A stretch of 64,000 nucleotides of DNA, from the NCBI GenBank assembly GCA_947496355.1, contig CANMCO010000010.1, positions 1 through 64,000 on the forward strand. Direction: 5' to 3'. Source of the stretch: an uncultured Aquimarina sp. Its GTDB lineage: Bacteria > Bacteroidota > Bacteroidia > Flavobacteriales > Flavobacteriaceae. Both the position numbers and the translations under genes were made by a program. This document shows, piece after piece, positions 51,488-60,784 of the stretch (its first letter is position 1; each line of letters opens with the position of its first letter). Under the pieces are notes generated by a model. It was given only the letters and a program-made list of their open reading frames with translations. It did no database searches and was not told where the DNA came from.

Positions 51488-52386
51488 TATATTTTTAATT
51501 TAATTCCACTACGTAGATAGAATGTATTTCCATCATTAATAGATAATATATTTTCCTGATTACCGTCTCGTAAACGAATTTCATTACTTAATGTATATCC
51601 TCCGTAGACGTAGAACAATAAGTGTTCCGTAAAATAATATTCATATCCTAGTGCTCCAATAACATTTAACATTGATGCATTCTCTACAATTTTCGTCTCT
51701 CCATTTTCATCCACAAACGCTCTGTTATTCTGTAAGTTGCCATAAAATCGATCTAAACCAATAAAAGTCTGGAGGGTATTTTTTTCATTAAAAAAATATT
51801 TAACTCCTGACTTTGGAGTACCTATAGAATAAGACCAATTTGGATGAAATCTTTTAAAGTAATTGATAATAGGCAACGGGAAACTAATACTGGCCGGTGT
51901 GGTATACCTAAGTCCAACTATCAATCGTGCGGTTTTCGGTGCTTGTTTGTTCTTATAACTCTTTACAAAAAATATTGACCCTGTATACCTAAAATCATCT
52001 CCTTGAATACCTGAACCTTCAAAATTTGATGAGATACCAGTTCCCAACTTGGCACCAAATCTCCAATTATTTTTCATTTTGAAAGTATATCCCAACTCTA
52101 AACCAAAAGTCTGAAAAACATTTAAATCCCCTCCTTCCTCAAACGCCAATCCATCACTTATTCTTAAATCGTTATATCGGTATTGCGGAGATATTACAAA
52201 ATAAGTTCCTTCTTTATTAATTTTTATAGGATAGTTTACTGAAATCCTAAAACGACTATACGTATTATCGCTACCTGCTTGAGGGATATAGGCATATTCT
52301 ATTCTTGCCAAATTTGTATCCTGAGATCTCATATTATTAATAGCACAAAAAAATATGCATATCAAAATTAGATCTTTGGTTCTCAT
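51487..52386 (-). CDS. DUF6268 family outer-membrane barrel
   Basis: 299 residues with a signal peptide (ICIFFCAINNMRSQ). Long amphipathic strands throughout: LARIEYAYIPQAG, YFVISPQYRYNDL, FQTFGLELGYTFKMKNNW and a final TFYLRSGIKLKI, fitting a beta-barrel of the DUF6268 family. Function unknown. It is translationally coupled to the sigma-54 regulator, so the two products may serve one response. Confidence 0.82.
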   Translation of the reverse strand: MRTKDLILICIFFCAINNMRSQDTNLARIEYAYIPQAGSDNTYSRFRISVNYPIKINKEGTYFVISPQYRYNDLRISDGLAFEEGGDLNVFQTFGLELGYTFKMKNNWRFGAKLGTGISSNFEGSGIQGDDFRYTGSIFFVKSYKNKQAPKTARLIVGLRYTTPASISFPLPIINYFKRFHPNWSYSIGTPKSGVKYFFNEKNTLQTFIGLDRFYGNLQNNRAFVDENGETKIVENASMLNVIGALGYEYYFTEHLLFYVYGGYTLSNEIRLRDGNQENILSINDGNTFYLRSGIKLKI

Positions 52387-52432
52387 ATTTGTGGCGTATA
52401 TGTTACTTCGTTTTTGATAGATATCTATAGGT

Positions 52433-53329
52433 TTAGTCTTTCTCTTTTAGAATAGTAACCACTCTTTGAGGGAAAGGGATACTTATATTATGTTCTCTAA
52501 ACAAACGATCGATTTTGAATCTTATCTCACTTTTCGGAATTCCAGCCTGAAAACTATCACTTATTGTGAATACTAATTTAAAGTTTAGTGAACTATCTGC
52601 AAAATCTGTAAATAAAACTATCGGTGGTGGTTCCTTCAAAACGTTCTCGTTAGAAAGTGCTGCTTTTATTAGCAAATCCTTGACTACATCAGTATCACTA
52701 CCATAGGCAACACCAACAGAGACTGATTCCCTGGTAATGGCACCATTTTGAGTCCAATTATAAAGTGTTGAAGTTAAATATTTGTGATTAGGAATAATCA
52801 ATACTTTATTATCTATAGTAACCGCCCTTGTTGTTCTTAATTTAATTTCTTCTACCCTACCTACTTTATCATCTAGTTCTATAATATCTCCTACATGAAC
52901 TGTCTGATCAATAAAAATAAAAATTCCCGAAATAATATCCTGAATTAACGTCTGCAATGCTAGCCCAACACCTACTAATAAAGCTGCAGAAGCAGCAAAT
53001 ACCGCCGTAATATTGAACCCTATACTATCCATAGCCACAAATAGAATAATGAGATAAATAAAGTATTTTACAAAAGAAAATACTGAAATAAATTTTACCT
53101 GATCATTTTGTTGTAGCTTTCTTGTAACAATTTTTCTTATAAATCTTAGAAAGACAGATGTTGCAATAAGAGCTAATATTATTGCTAATACCGTATAAAT
53201 CTTGAGTACAATAGGGTCTTTTTCTGTGCCGAAATGAAATAATTCATAATTTAAGAATTCTTTGATGGTACCCCAAATGTCTTCTTGTATCACTTCTTTT
53301 ACCTGTTCTGTGATTTCTTCCTGAATCAT
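52433..53329 (-). CDS. MscS family mechanosensitive channel
   Basis: 298 residues. Membrane helices at about 43-62, 84-105 and 109-135 (the pore helix, ASAALLVGVGLALQTLIQDIISG) are followed by the beta domain IDQTVHVGDIIELDDKVGRVEEI and the C-terminal alpha/beta domain. This is the small MscS core without N-terminal extension. It opens on membrane tension in hypo-osmotic shock. It lies 4 nt after the ABC permease gene on the same strand, which may be accidental. Confidence 0.93.
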   Translation of the reverse strand: MIQEEITEQVKEVIQEDIWGTIKEFLNYELFHFGTEKDPIVLKIYTVLAIILALIATSVFLRFIRKIVTRKLQQNDQVKFISVFSFVKYFIYLIILFVAMDSIGFNITAVFAASAALLVGVGLALQTLIQDIISGIFIFIDQTVHVGDIIELDDKVGRVEEIKLRTTRAVTIDNKVLIIPNHKYLTSTLYNWTQNGAITRESVSVGVAYGSDTDVVKDLLIKAALSNENVLKEPPPIVLFTDFADSSLNFKLVFTISDSFQAGIPKSEIRFKIDRLFREHNISIPFPQRVVTILKEKD

Positions 53330-53333
53330 ATCA

Positions 53334-54632
53334 CTAATACTTTAACCACTTAAACAATTCCTTATAACTTGGTTTTTTGCCATACATGAGTATACCCACT
53401 CTATATATTTTTGCCGCTAACCAGGTTATAAATATAATACTTCCTACTAACAAAAGAATAGAGATCGTTACCTCCCACCAAGGCACACCAAAAGGTATAC
53501 GCATTAACATCACAATTGGTGAGGTTAATGGTATCATTGAAAACACTGTAGATACAGTACCATGAGGGTTTTCGATTACCGAAAAGAACCCGACATATAT
53601 CCCGAGCATGAGCGGTAAAATAATAGGCAACATAAATTGTTGCGAATCGGTTTCACTATCTACTGCGGCTCCTATTGCAGCATAAATTGCGCTGTACAAG
53701 AAATAACCTCCTATGAAATACACAAAAAACGAAAGTACTAACGTTCCTAATGGTAGTTTTAATATGTCTTGCAGCAACAATTGTATTTCTTGCTGATTGT
53801 CTTCTTGTAAAGCGATAGATTGTTCCATCCCTACGGGTTGAGGATCAATTCCAAAAACGGATGTAGCTACTAACAATAAAACACTCCCCAAAATTACCCA
53901 AATAAGAAACTGAAGAATTCCTGCGAATGAAGTCCCCAATATTTTACCCATCATTAACTGCAATGGTTTTACTGATGAAATAATAATTTCAATAATACGG
54001 TTTGCTTTTTCTTCTATTACAGAACGCATTACCATATTACCATATATAATAATAAACATCATCAAGAAATAACCTGCGGCACCACCAAAAAACATTTTTA
54101 CATAATTAGCCATCTTAGAAGTTTTCTCTCCAGAAAAATTCTCTATCTGTATATTTACTTTTGCTTTAGAATCTTCTATAACACCAAGATCAAGACCTTT
54201 TTGCTTAAAATTTTGATTAGTAAGCTTACTTGCTATTATATCCTCAATATCATTAAGTATAGAAATATTTGGTGCTTCATCTGCATAAAATTGTATTGAT
54301 GCTGCTAATTCTTTATTAGATTTTTTCTTTGGAATATATAACAGACCAGAAAGTTTTTTTATCACTACCGAATCCTTTGCATCACTAAGAGGCAACTTAC
54401 TATAATCTAAATAATCTATATTACCAGAATCTATAAAATCGGATCCAAACAAATTAGTTTCATCAAAAAAAGCAACCTGTTTTACTTCATCATTATTTAA
54501 TGTTGCCAACCAGGTTATTAGGGATATCATGCCAACGAAAATTAGCGGACTCAAAAAGGTCATCACTACAAAAGTTCTATTACGAACACGAGCTATAAAC
54601 TCCCTTTTAATAATTAATTTTAAGTTACTCAT
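53334..54632 (-). CDS. ABC-2 type permease (NatB-like)
   Basis: 432 residues. N-terminal helix VVMTFLSPLIFVGMISLITWL, a large external domain of about 150 residues, then five or six helices (MANYVKMFFGGAAGYFLMMF onward) with EEKANRIIEIIISSVKPLQLMMGKILG, the typical ABC-2/NatB motif. It pairs with the adjacent ATPase as an exporter; Na export is known for NatAB, but the substrate here is unknown. Its ATG overlaps the ATPase gene by 8 nt. Confidence 0.92.
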   Translation of the reverse strand: MSNLKLIIKREFIARVRNRTFVVMTFLSPLIFVGMISLITWLATLNNDEVKQVAFFDETNLFGSDFIDSGNIDYLDYSKLPLSDAKDSVVIKKLSGLLYIPKKKSNKELAASIQFYADEAPNISILNDIEDIIASKLTNQNFKQKGLDLGVIEDSKAKVNIQIENFSGEKTSKMANYVKMFFGGAAGYFLMMFIIIYGNMVMRSVIEEKANRIIEIIISSVKPLQLMMGKILGTSFAGILQFLIWVILGSVLLLVATSVFGIDPQPVGMEQSIALQEDNQQEIQLLLQDILKLPLGTLVLSFFVYFIGGYFLYSAIYAAIGAAVDSETDSQQFMLPIILPLMLGIYVGFFSVIENPHGTVSTVFSMIPLTSPIVMLMRIPFGVPWWEVTISILLLVGSIIFITWLAAKIYRVGILMYGKKPSYKELFKWLKY

Positions 54633-55554
54633 TTTCTGTGATGGTTTTAATAAATATCTCGTTAACCCCAGGTATTACTTCATTAAACCTCATAACCTGG
54701 CCTTTCTCTGATAAATACGAGAGTAATTGATTTGAAGATGTGTTTTGGTCTAGAGTGATATTTAATTTTAACTGATCATCAATGGTTTTAAAATCTGCAG
54801 GAACCACATTAAACTTATCCTTTAAAGTATTGTACAACCCGTTGTTATCATCAGTTAAAAGCCCAACCTCGAAAGTATTGGATTTATAGGCTCTTTTAAT
54901 GTCTGACACCTTCCCCTCTAGTATTTTTTTGGATTTATTAATCAATGCAATATGATCACATAATTCTTCAACACTTTCCATTCTATGCGTTGAAAAAATT
55001 ACTGTGGCTCCTTCATCTCGAAGTTGTAGAATTTCATCTTTAATAACATTAGCATTTATTGGGTCAAAACCACTAAATGGCTCGTCAAATATTAGAAGTT
55101 TAGGTCTATGAAGCACCGTAACAATAAACTGAACTTTCTGTGCCATTCCTTTTGACAGTTCCTGTATTTTCTTGTCCCACCAGTGGGATATATCAAACTT
55201 ATCAAACCAATATTTCAGTCGTTCTTTTGCTTCTTTCTTACTCAAACCTTTAAGCTGAGCCAGGTATAATGCTTGTTCTCCAACCTTCATTGATTTATAA
55301 AGACCTCTTTCCTCAGGCAAGTAACCAATATCTTTAATATGTTCTGGTCGTAATAGTTGATTATCAAGATATACACTACCTTGATCTGGCAAAGTAATTT
55401 GATTTATTATTCTAATAAGTGTAGTTTTACCAGCTCCATTAGGTCCTAGTAATCCAAAAATACTTCCCTTTGGAACTTGAATAGATACATCTTGCAATGC
55501 TGTAAAACTTCCAAATCGTTTTGTTGCTTGCCGTACCTCTAAAAGATTAGACAT
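54625..55554 (-). CDS. ABC transporter ATP-binding protein (NatA-like)
   Basis: 309 residues. Walker A GPNGAGKT, a signature of LSKGMAQKVQ (in place of LSGGQ, common in NatA-type ATPases), Walker B LLIFDEPFSGFD and the H-loop STHRMESVEEL are intact. The last 80 residues are the extra domain of DrrA/NatA-like ATPases. It forms an exporter with the overlapping permease gene downstream. Cytoplasmic side of the inner membrane. Confidence 0.94.
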   Translation of the reverse strand: MSNLLEVRQATKRFGSFTALQDVSIQVPKGSIFGLLGPNGAGKTTLIRIINQITLPDQGSVYLDNQLLRPEHIKDIGYLPEERGLYKSMKVGEQALYLAQLKGLSKKEAKERLKYWFDKFDISHWWDKKIQELSKGMAQKVQFIVTVLHRPKLLIFDEPFSGFDPINANVIKDEILQLRDEGATVIFSTHRMESVEELCDHIALINKSKKILEGKVSDIKRAYKSNTFEVGLLTDDNNGLYNTLKDKFNVVPADFKTIDDQLKLNITLDQNTSSNQLLSYLSEKGQVMRFNEVIPGVNEIFIKTITENE

Positions 55555-55685
55555 ATATTATAAAATATAATTGTGGTTTGTATGAAACCTGCATGATACA
55601 AAAACTTAAATACTTATGCTAATTATTATTGATATTACAACTTAGTTATAAGCACTTGATAATATTAACTTTATTAAAAACAAAA

Positions 55686-55715
55686 CCCACCCTGAATACA
55701 AGTATTAAGGATGGG
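55686..55715 (-). terminator. Candidate terminator 1 downstream of dnaJ
   Basis: An imperfect hairpin, CCCACCCT/AGGATGGG outer stem with an inner GAATAC/GTATT, followed on the minus strand by a T-rich run (55675-55685). Confidence 0.55.
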
Positions 55716-55742
55716 AAAAAATTGCTATGAAAAAGAAAAATT

Positions 55743-55763
55743 ATCACTAAATGCGCTAGTGAT
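55743..55763 (-). terminator. Candidate terminator 2 downstream of dnaJ
   Basis: A perfect 7-bp stem (ATCACTA/TAGTGAT) with a 7-nt loop. On the minus strand a T-rich stretch follows, close to the end of the grpE-dnaJ operon. Confidence 0.5.
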
Positions 55764-55842
55764 GTCTCAAATATACGAATTTTTCCTAATCAAACGTTAA
55801 TAAAACCAAATGATTCCTACTAGGAAGAACCACCCATTTTAT

Positions 55843-56952
55843 CTACGAAAACATATCTTTTACTTTTTCAAAAAATGACTTATCTCCACTTTCTGGATTT
55901 GGCCTAAAATGGTCATCTTTAGACATCTTTTCGAAAAATTCTCGTTGTTCTTTATTTAAAGTTTTTGGTGTCCATACATTAACATGTACCAAAAGATCTC
56001 CTTTACCATATCCATTAAGGCTAGGAATACCTTTTCCTCTTAATCTTAATATTTTCCCGCTTTGGACACCTTCTTCTATCTTAATACGCACTTTACCCGA
56101 TACCGTATCGATTTCTCTTGAGGCTCCTAAAGCCGCTTCAGAGAAACTAATATACAAGTCATAATGTAGATTATTACCTTCTCGTTGTAATTCTGGATGG
56201 TCCTGTTCTTCTATAGCAACCAACAGATCTCCAGCAACACCATTACCTGGAGCTTCGTTACCTTTTCCAGAAACTTTAAGTTGCATTCCATCTTCTACAC
56301 CTGCCGGAATTTGTATACTTACTGTTTCATCTATAACTTTTAACCCTTGTCCATCTGCTTCTGCAGGTCTATGATCTATTGTTTGACCAGCACCTCCACA
56401 AGTAGAACAAGTTGTAGCCGTTTGCATTCTACCAAGAATAGTATTAGTAATTCTTGTTACTTGACCACTTCCGTTACAAGTCCCACAGGTTTTATACGTT
56501 GTTCCTGGCGCTTGTATTTTACGTTTTACCTTGATCTTTTTTTCTACGCCATTGGCAATCTCTTCTAATGTAAGTTTTACACGAATGCGAAGATTACTTC
56601 CCTTTACACGACGTTGTCTTCCACCGCCGCCAAAGCCGCCAAAGCCACCAAAGCCGCCGCCGCCAAAGATATCACCAAACTGACTGAATATGTCATCCAT
56701 ATTCATGCCACCACCGCCAAAACCACCGCCTTCAAATGCCTGATGACCATATTGATCATAGCGTGCCTTTTTATCAGGATCACTTAAAATCTCATAAGCT
56801 TCTGCAGCTTTTTTGAACTTTTCTTCAGCAGTTTTATCTCCCGGATTTTTATCAGGATGATACTCGATAGCCTTTTTGCGATACGCTTTTTTAATTTCTG
56901 CATCGCTGGCTCCTTTGTTTATTCCTAATATGTCGTAAAAATCTTCCTTCAT
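55843..56952 (-). CDS. dnaJ: Molecular chaperone DnaJ with reduced zinc domain
   Basis: 369 residues. J domain with HPD at 32-34, then a Gly/Phe-rich linker (about 73-112). The zinc domain has only two CxxCxGxG motifs (C156/C159 and C182/C185) instead of four, and the peptide-binding C-terminal domains are intact (QLKVSGKGNEAPG). The spacing suggests that the two remaining motifs are repeats 2 and 3, which form zinc site II in E. coli DnaJ, and that site I is lost. It stimulates DnaK; the gene follows grpE by 6 nt. Confidence 0.95.
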   Translation of the reverse strand: MKEDFYDILGINKGASDAEIKKAYRKKAIEYHPDKNPGDKTAEEKFKKAAEAYEILSDPDKKARYDQYGHQAFEGGGFGGGGMNMDDIFSQFGDIFGGGGFGGFGGFGGGGRQRRVKGSNLRIRVKLTLEEIANGVEKKIKVKRKIQAPGTTYKTCGTCNGSGQVTRITNTILGRMQTATTCSTCGGAGQTIDHRPAEADGQGLKVIDETVSIQIPAGVEDGMQLKVSGKGNEAPGNGVAGDLLVAIEEQDHPELQREGNNLHYDLYISFSEAALGASREIDTVSGKVRIKIEEGVQSGKILRLRGKGIPSLNGYGKGDLLVHVNVWTPKTLNKEQREFFEKMSKDDHFRPNPESGDKSFFEKVKDMFS

Positions 56953-56958
56953 ACCTAA

Positions 56959-57504
56959 TTATTGTCCGGTTACTACTTTTGGGAAACGAATAACTTTATC
57001 CCCAAGTTTATAACCTTTTTCTATTACATCCACAATCTTCCCTTTAAGCTCATCACTTGGTGCAGGAATCTGAGTTATTGCCTCATGATCATCTGCATTA
57101 AAAACATCACCAGCTGCAACCTCCATAACAGACAATCCTTTGCTTTTCAATGTCTCTTTTAATTTATTATGAATGAGCTCTACTCCTTTGATTAGATCTT
57201 TATCTTCTGACTTCTCTATTTCTTTCGATGCACGATCAAAATCATCTAAAACAGGTAACATTGACTGTATTACATCCTGACTTGCTGTCTTAAATAACTC
57301 TAGACGTTCCTTGGAAGTACGTTTTTTATAATTTTCAAATTCTGCAAAAAGTCTTAAAAATTTATCTTTTTCTTTCTCAAGATCATCTTTAAGCTGCGTT
57401 TCTACATCTATTTCTTCAGTCTCCTGTTCTTCTACCTGTGGAGTATCAAGTACTTCTTCTACTTGATCTTTTACATCTTCAGTATTTTTATTTTTCTTAC
57501 TCAT
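56959..57504 (-). CDS. grpE: Nucleotide exchange factor GrpE
   Basis: 181 residues from ATG 57504; an upstream in-frame ATG at 57576 would lie above the TACTTTTG box. An acidic, disordered N terminus (about 1-45) precedes a long coiled coil (LEKEKDKFLRLFAEFENYKKR) and the C-terminal beta domain (DVFNADDHEAITQIPAP, GYKLGDKVIRFPKVVTGQ). It releases ADP from DnaK. It forms an operon with dnaJ. Confidence 0.96.
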   Translation of the reverse strand: MSKKNKNTEDVKDQVEEVLDTPQVEEQETEEIDVETQLKDDLEKEKDKFLRLFAEFENYKKRTSKERLELFKTASQDVIQSMLPVLDDFDRASKEIEKSEDKDLIKGVELIHNKLKETLKSKGLSVMEVAAGDVFNADDHEAITQIPAPSDELKGKIVDVIEKGYKLGDKVIRFPKVVTGQ

Positions 57505-57544
57505 GTAACTCGTACTATTTATAAGTTTTCTTTTTTTGAAATAG

Positions 57545-57552
57545 CAAAAGTA
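57545..57552 (-). promoter_or_regulatory. Candidate -7 element of the grpE-dnaJ operon
   Basis: Minus strand TACTTTTG, a perfect match to TAnnTTTG, 40 nt before the grpE ATG. At 19 nt upstream the -33 region reads TATGAC rather than TTG. Confidence 0.45.
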
Positions 57553-57668
57553 CTGCCATTTTTCAATTAATGTCATAATGTCACAGGAATATTTTAGTAT
57601 ATATTTAAGACAGTTTATTTCTTAAAAAAATAATTTTGAAATCATTTTAAATTCTTAAACCATTGTAT

Positions 57669-58340
57669 ATGAAAACCAAATTAATAACCACACTCGCTAT
57701 TACTGCACTTATAACAACAGTATTTTCATGTAAAAGTGAAACAAAGAATCAAACTGAAGCCAATGCAGCTGAAGAAGTAACAAAAGGTTCTACAACCGCA
57801 ACTGCATATAAATTAGATGGAGCATCTAGCATCATAGAATGGGTGGGTAAAAAACCAACCGGACAACATTCTGGGAATATAAAAGTAACCAACGGATTGA
57901 TACAGGTTCAGGATAAAAAAATTCAGAGTGGATCGTTTATTATTGATATGATGTCAATTAATGTCACGGATCTTGAAGGAGATGAAAAAATAAGTCTAGA
58001 GAGACATCTTAAAGGGGAAGGCGAAGGAAAAGAAGACCATTTCTTTAATGTTGCCAAGTTTCCTAATGCCAAATTTGAAATAACGGGGATTACTGAAAAT
58101 GACGGTAAAACAAGTATTGATGGAAATCTTACGATAAAAGGTATTACAAAGAACATTTCATTTCCTGCTAATACTTCACTTGAAGGTAATGTACTGACGT
58201 TAAACACTGAAAAATTTACTATTAATCGAACAGATTGGGGGGTAAATTATGCTTCAAAATCTATTATCGCAGATATTGGTGATAAATTCATTAATGATGA
58301 TATAGAATTAAAAATTAGTGTTAAAGCTAATAAGGAATAG
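57669..58340 (+). CDS. YceI family lipoprotein
   Basis: 223 residues from ATG 57669 (an in-frame TTG at 57663 is less likely). Signal peptide MKTKLITTLAITALITTVFSC with Cys21. The YceI lipocalin-like domain: YKLDGASSIIEWVGKK, HSGNIKVTNG, FIIDMMSINVTD, FEITGITEN and the final DDIELKISVKA. YceI proteins bind isoprenoid-like lipids, but the physiological role is not settled. A TAATTTTG box (57631-57638) precedes it and a strong terminator follows. Confidence 0.93.
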   Translation: MKTKLITTLAITALITTVFSCKSETKNQTEANAAEEVTKGSTTATAYKLDGASSIIEWVGKKPTGQHSGNIKVTNGLIQVQDKKIQSGSFIIDMMSINVTDLEGDEKISLERHLKGEGEGKEDHFFNVAKFPNAKFEITGITENDGKTSIDGNLTIKGITKNISFPANTSLEGNVLTLNTEKFTINRTDWGVNYASKSIIADIGDKFINDDIELKISVKANKE

Positions 58341-58353
58341 TCTTCTGCATATT

Positions 58354-58395
58354 AAACAAAAAAACCGATACAAATTTGTATCGGTTTTTTTGTTT
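58354..58395. terminator. Perfect palindromic terminator between convergent genes
   Basis: A 42-nt perfect palindrome with core CCGATACAAA/TTTGTATCGG flanked by A and T runs, so it works on both strands for the YceI gene and the epimerase gene. Confidence 0.88.
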
Positions 58396-58397
58396 AA

Positions 58398-59306
58398 TTA
58401 TTCTTTCACTAAATCAATAATTGCGGCTTCTATATTATCATATAGAAAAGTATAACCAGATTTCGAAATTCTATTACTACATACACGTTGACTTGAAAAC
58501 AAGAGGATATGCATTTCGCCTAAAATAAGCTTCATTATTATTCTTGGGGTATTTGGTAGTACTATCTTTTTGTTTAATCTCTTTGCAATAGCATAAGTAA
58601 GTTTCTTATTTGAGACTGGGTTTGGCGCTACCGCATTAAAAACACCTGTCAATTCTTCCTTCATTACAAACATAAACATGTGTGCCAAATCTTCGATATG
58701 TATCCAACTCTGCCATTGCTTTCCGCTACCAAAAAGCGACCCTACGCCATACTGAATGGGTTTTACTATTTTTGGAAATGCTCCACCTTTATCTGAAAGC
58801 ACCAAGCCAATACGAAGTAAACTAACTTCTATATCCAAGGTTCTAAATCTTTGTATTGATTCTTCCCATTCTGAGACTACTTTACCAAGGAACCCTTGAT
58901 CAAATTCAGAAGAATCCTCCATATAATAATTCTGAAAAGAATCAGAATAAATACCAATCGCACTTGCAGAAACAATATGTCTAACAGAATGTTTAATTCC
59001 TTTTAAAGACTTATAAATTAATGCAGCTGTCATTGTCCTACTTTCTAGTATTTCCTTTTTGTAAGATGATGTCCAACGTTTTGCTACAGAAGCCCCTGCT
59101 AGATTAATAATCACTTCAACATCTTCAAAACACTGAAGGTCAATTTTTCCATTTTTAGGATCCCAAAAATATCCCTTATAATTAGAACTTGTGCTTAGTT
59201 TATTTTTACTGGTAGTTAGGAAACTCACGTCAATACCCGATTGGTGACATAGCTTTACAATTTCCTGACCAATTAACCCTGTGGCGCCAGTAATTAAGAC
59301 TTTCAT
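58398..59306 (-). CDS. TIGR01777 family NAD-dependent epimerase-like protein
   Basis: 302 residues. N-terminal Rossmann motif ITGATGLIGQEIV, then the YFWDPKNGKID and INLAGASVAKRW segments of the SDR39U1/YfcH group, and the C-terminal DUF1731-like domain (LILGEMHILLFSSQRVCS). The extended SDR fold is sure, the substrate unknown. The stop lies just inside the shared terminator with the YceI gene. Cytoplasmic. Confidence 0.93.
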   Translation of the reverse strand: MKVLITGATGLIGQEIVKLCHQSGIDVSFLTTSKNKLSTSSNYKGYFWDPKNGKIDLQCFEDVEVIINLAGASVAKRWTSSYKKEILESRTMTAALIYKSLKGIKHSVRHIVSASAIGIYSDSFQNYYMEDSSEFDQGFLGKVVSEWEESIQRFRTLDIEVSLLRIGLVLSDKGGAFPKIVKPIQYGVGSLFGSGKQWQSWIHIEDLAHMFMFVMKEELTGVFNAVAPNPVSNKKLTYAIAKRLNKKIVLPNTPRIIMKLILGEMHILLFSSQRVCSNRISKSGYTFLYDNIEAAIIDLVKE

Positions 59307-59419
59307 TTAAAGAAATTTTACTGCAAAATACTATCGTCATACAACAAAACCTATTTCTTTATTATAGGTTTAACAATCGTTTACACCATTATTTAATTAA
59401 AGATTATCTACTCCAAAAA

Positions 59420-60106
59420 TTATCTCTTTGTAGCTCTAAGCATTTCGCGTTTTCCAGGAGGACCAGGAAGTCGTTCTACCTCGAAACCAACCTCTTGCAT
59501 TGCGCGCCTTACACTTCCCTTTGCAGCGTAAGTAACCAGAACGCCATTTAATTGAAGTGCTTCATACATCTTCTTAAAAATCTCTACTGTCCAAAGCTCT
59601 GGTTGTACCCTAGCACCAAACGCATCAAAATAGATAAGATTAAAACAATCCTGATCTTCAATATCAATAAAAAACTGCTTTCGCTTAGTCAATACAAAAA
59701 ACTCTGTGATTTTATGTGAAGTCTCCCACAAAGATGAATGCATCCCATCAAAAATATTTTCTTTTTTACTAGCTTCAAGCAAATCAGGATAATTCATCAA
59801 TTTTGCTTCATTCAATACAACGGGGTACGCTTCTACCCCAACATAATTGACATTTACATTAGTCTTCTCAGCTTCTATAAATGTGACAAGCGCATTCAAT
59901 CCTGTTCCGAATCCTATCTCCAGAATATCTAAATCTTTACTATCCTGGTTTTCTAAAACATGACACAACCCATTTTTGATAAATACATGTTTTGCTTCAT
60001 TAATTGCGCCGTGTTTTGAGTGATATTGTTCATCCCATTGTGGCAAATGGATCGTTGTCGAACCATCTGCGGTGGTAATGATCTCACGCTTTAATTCCTC
60101 TTTCAT
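59420..60106 (-). CDS. mnmD: tRNA wobble-uridine methyltransferase MnmD
   Basis: 228 residues. This SAM-dependent methyltransferase completes mnm5(s2)U34 of certain tRNAs. SAM motif DILEIGFGTGLNALVTFI, then NVNYVGVEAYPV, IYFDAFGARVQPELWT (catalytic-region signature) and TYAAKGSVRRAMQEVGF with LPGPPGKREMLRA. It is the free-standing form, without the FAD-dependent MnmC oxidase domain. The start overlaps the stop of the DUF4920 gene by 4 nt. Confidence 0.94.
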   Translation of the reverse strand: MKEELKREIITTADGSTTIHLPQWDEQYHSKHGAINEAKHVFIKNGLCHVLENQDSKDLDILEIGFGTGLNALVTFIEAEKTNVNVNYVGVEAYPVVLNEAKLMNYPDLLEASKKENIFDGMHSSLWETSHKITEFFVLTKRKQFFIDIEDQDCFNLIYFDAFGARVQPELWTVEIFKKMYEALQLNGVLVTYAAKGSVRRAMQEVGFEVERLPGPPGKREMLRATKR

Positions 60107-60609
60107 TGTTTTTTGATCAATACACCTTCGGCAATAAAAGAATATGTTTTCTTGGGCTTGGTGATTGCATTTATTTCTTTTTCTGTCTTTCCAGCATCAC
60201 TTGCATAATGACGTTGATCTTCAACAGACATTGCCTTTACAAAAGCCTTGCCTTGAACAATTACAGTATCATTTTCGATATCTTTCGGAACAAAAAACCC
60301 ATAATCTTTAAACTTTACCATGGTCTCTTTGTTTTCATCCAGAGCAATTTTCATCCAACATCCTTTAGCTTTACAAACATCATTCACAGTACCTACAAAA
60401 GCAACATCAACTGTGTCACCTTCTTTAAGCTTATTATATTTCTGAGCAATTTCTTTTTTAGAATAAATATGTTCTGAAGAGATTTTTTCGCCATAAGCCG
60501 TATAGTTCTCTGCAGCAACATCTTTTATTGAAATAGAAACTTCATTTTTATCTTTACAACTAGTCATTATCAACACGAGTGCTGTCAAAAAAAGTATGCT
60601 TTTATTCAT
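60103..60609 (-). CDS. DUF4920 family lipoprotein
   Basis: 168 residues. Signal peptide MNKSILFLTALVLIMTSC with Cys18. The DUF4920 domain has YKLKEGDTVDVAFVGTVNDVCKAKGCWMKI, with two cysteines in the usual places, then VKFKDYGFFVPKDIENDTVIVQGKAF. It is a probable OB-fold-like beta protein in the periplasm, perhaps binding metal through the CxxxxC. It overlaps mnmD by 4 nt. Confidence 0.9.
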   Translation of the reverse strand: MNKSILFLTALVLIMTSCKDKNEVSISIKDVAAENYTAYGEKISSEHIYSKKEIAQKYNKLKEGDTVDVAFVGTVNDVCKAKGCWMKIALDENKETMVKFKDYGFFVPKDIENDTVIVQGKAFVKAMSVEDQRHYASDAGKTEKEINAITKPKKTYSFIAEGVLIKKQ

Positions 60610-60784
60610 TTTTTTATAATTATTGGTATATCGTGGTAAAATTACACATTTTAAGAATTACTATTTTGTAAGAAAAGGGTATTTTTGCTTATTATAAGAA
60701 TACTTGTTAGTATTCTCATATTTTTTGGCGAAATACAATAACACACAATTGACATATAGTTCTGATCACCTTAAAAAAAGTCAT

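Noticed and set aside
56618..56680. Short tandem GCC-containing repeat in DNA.
   Set aside because: It encodes the Gly/Phe-rich linker of DnaJ.
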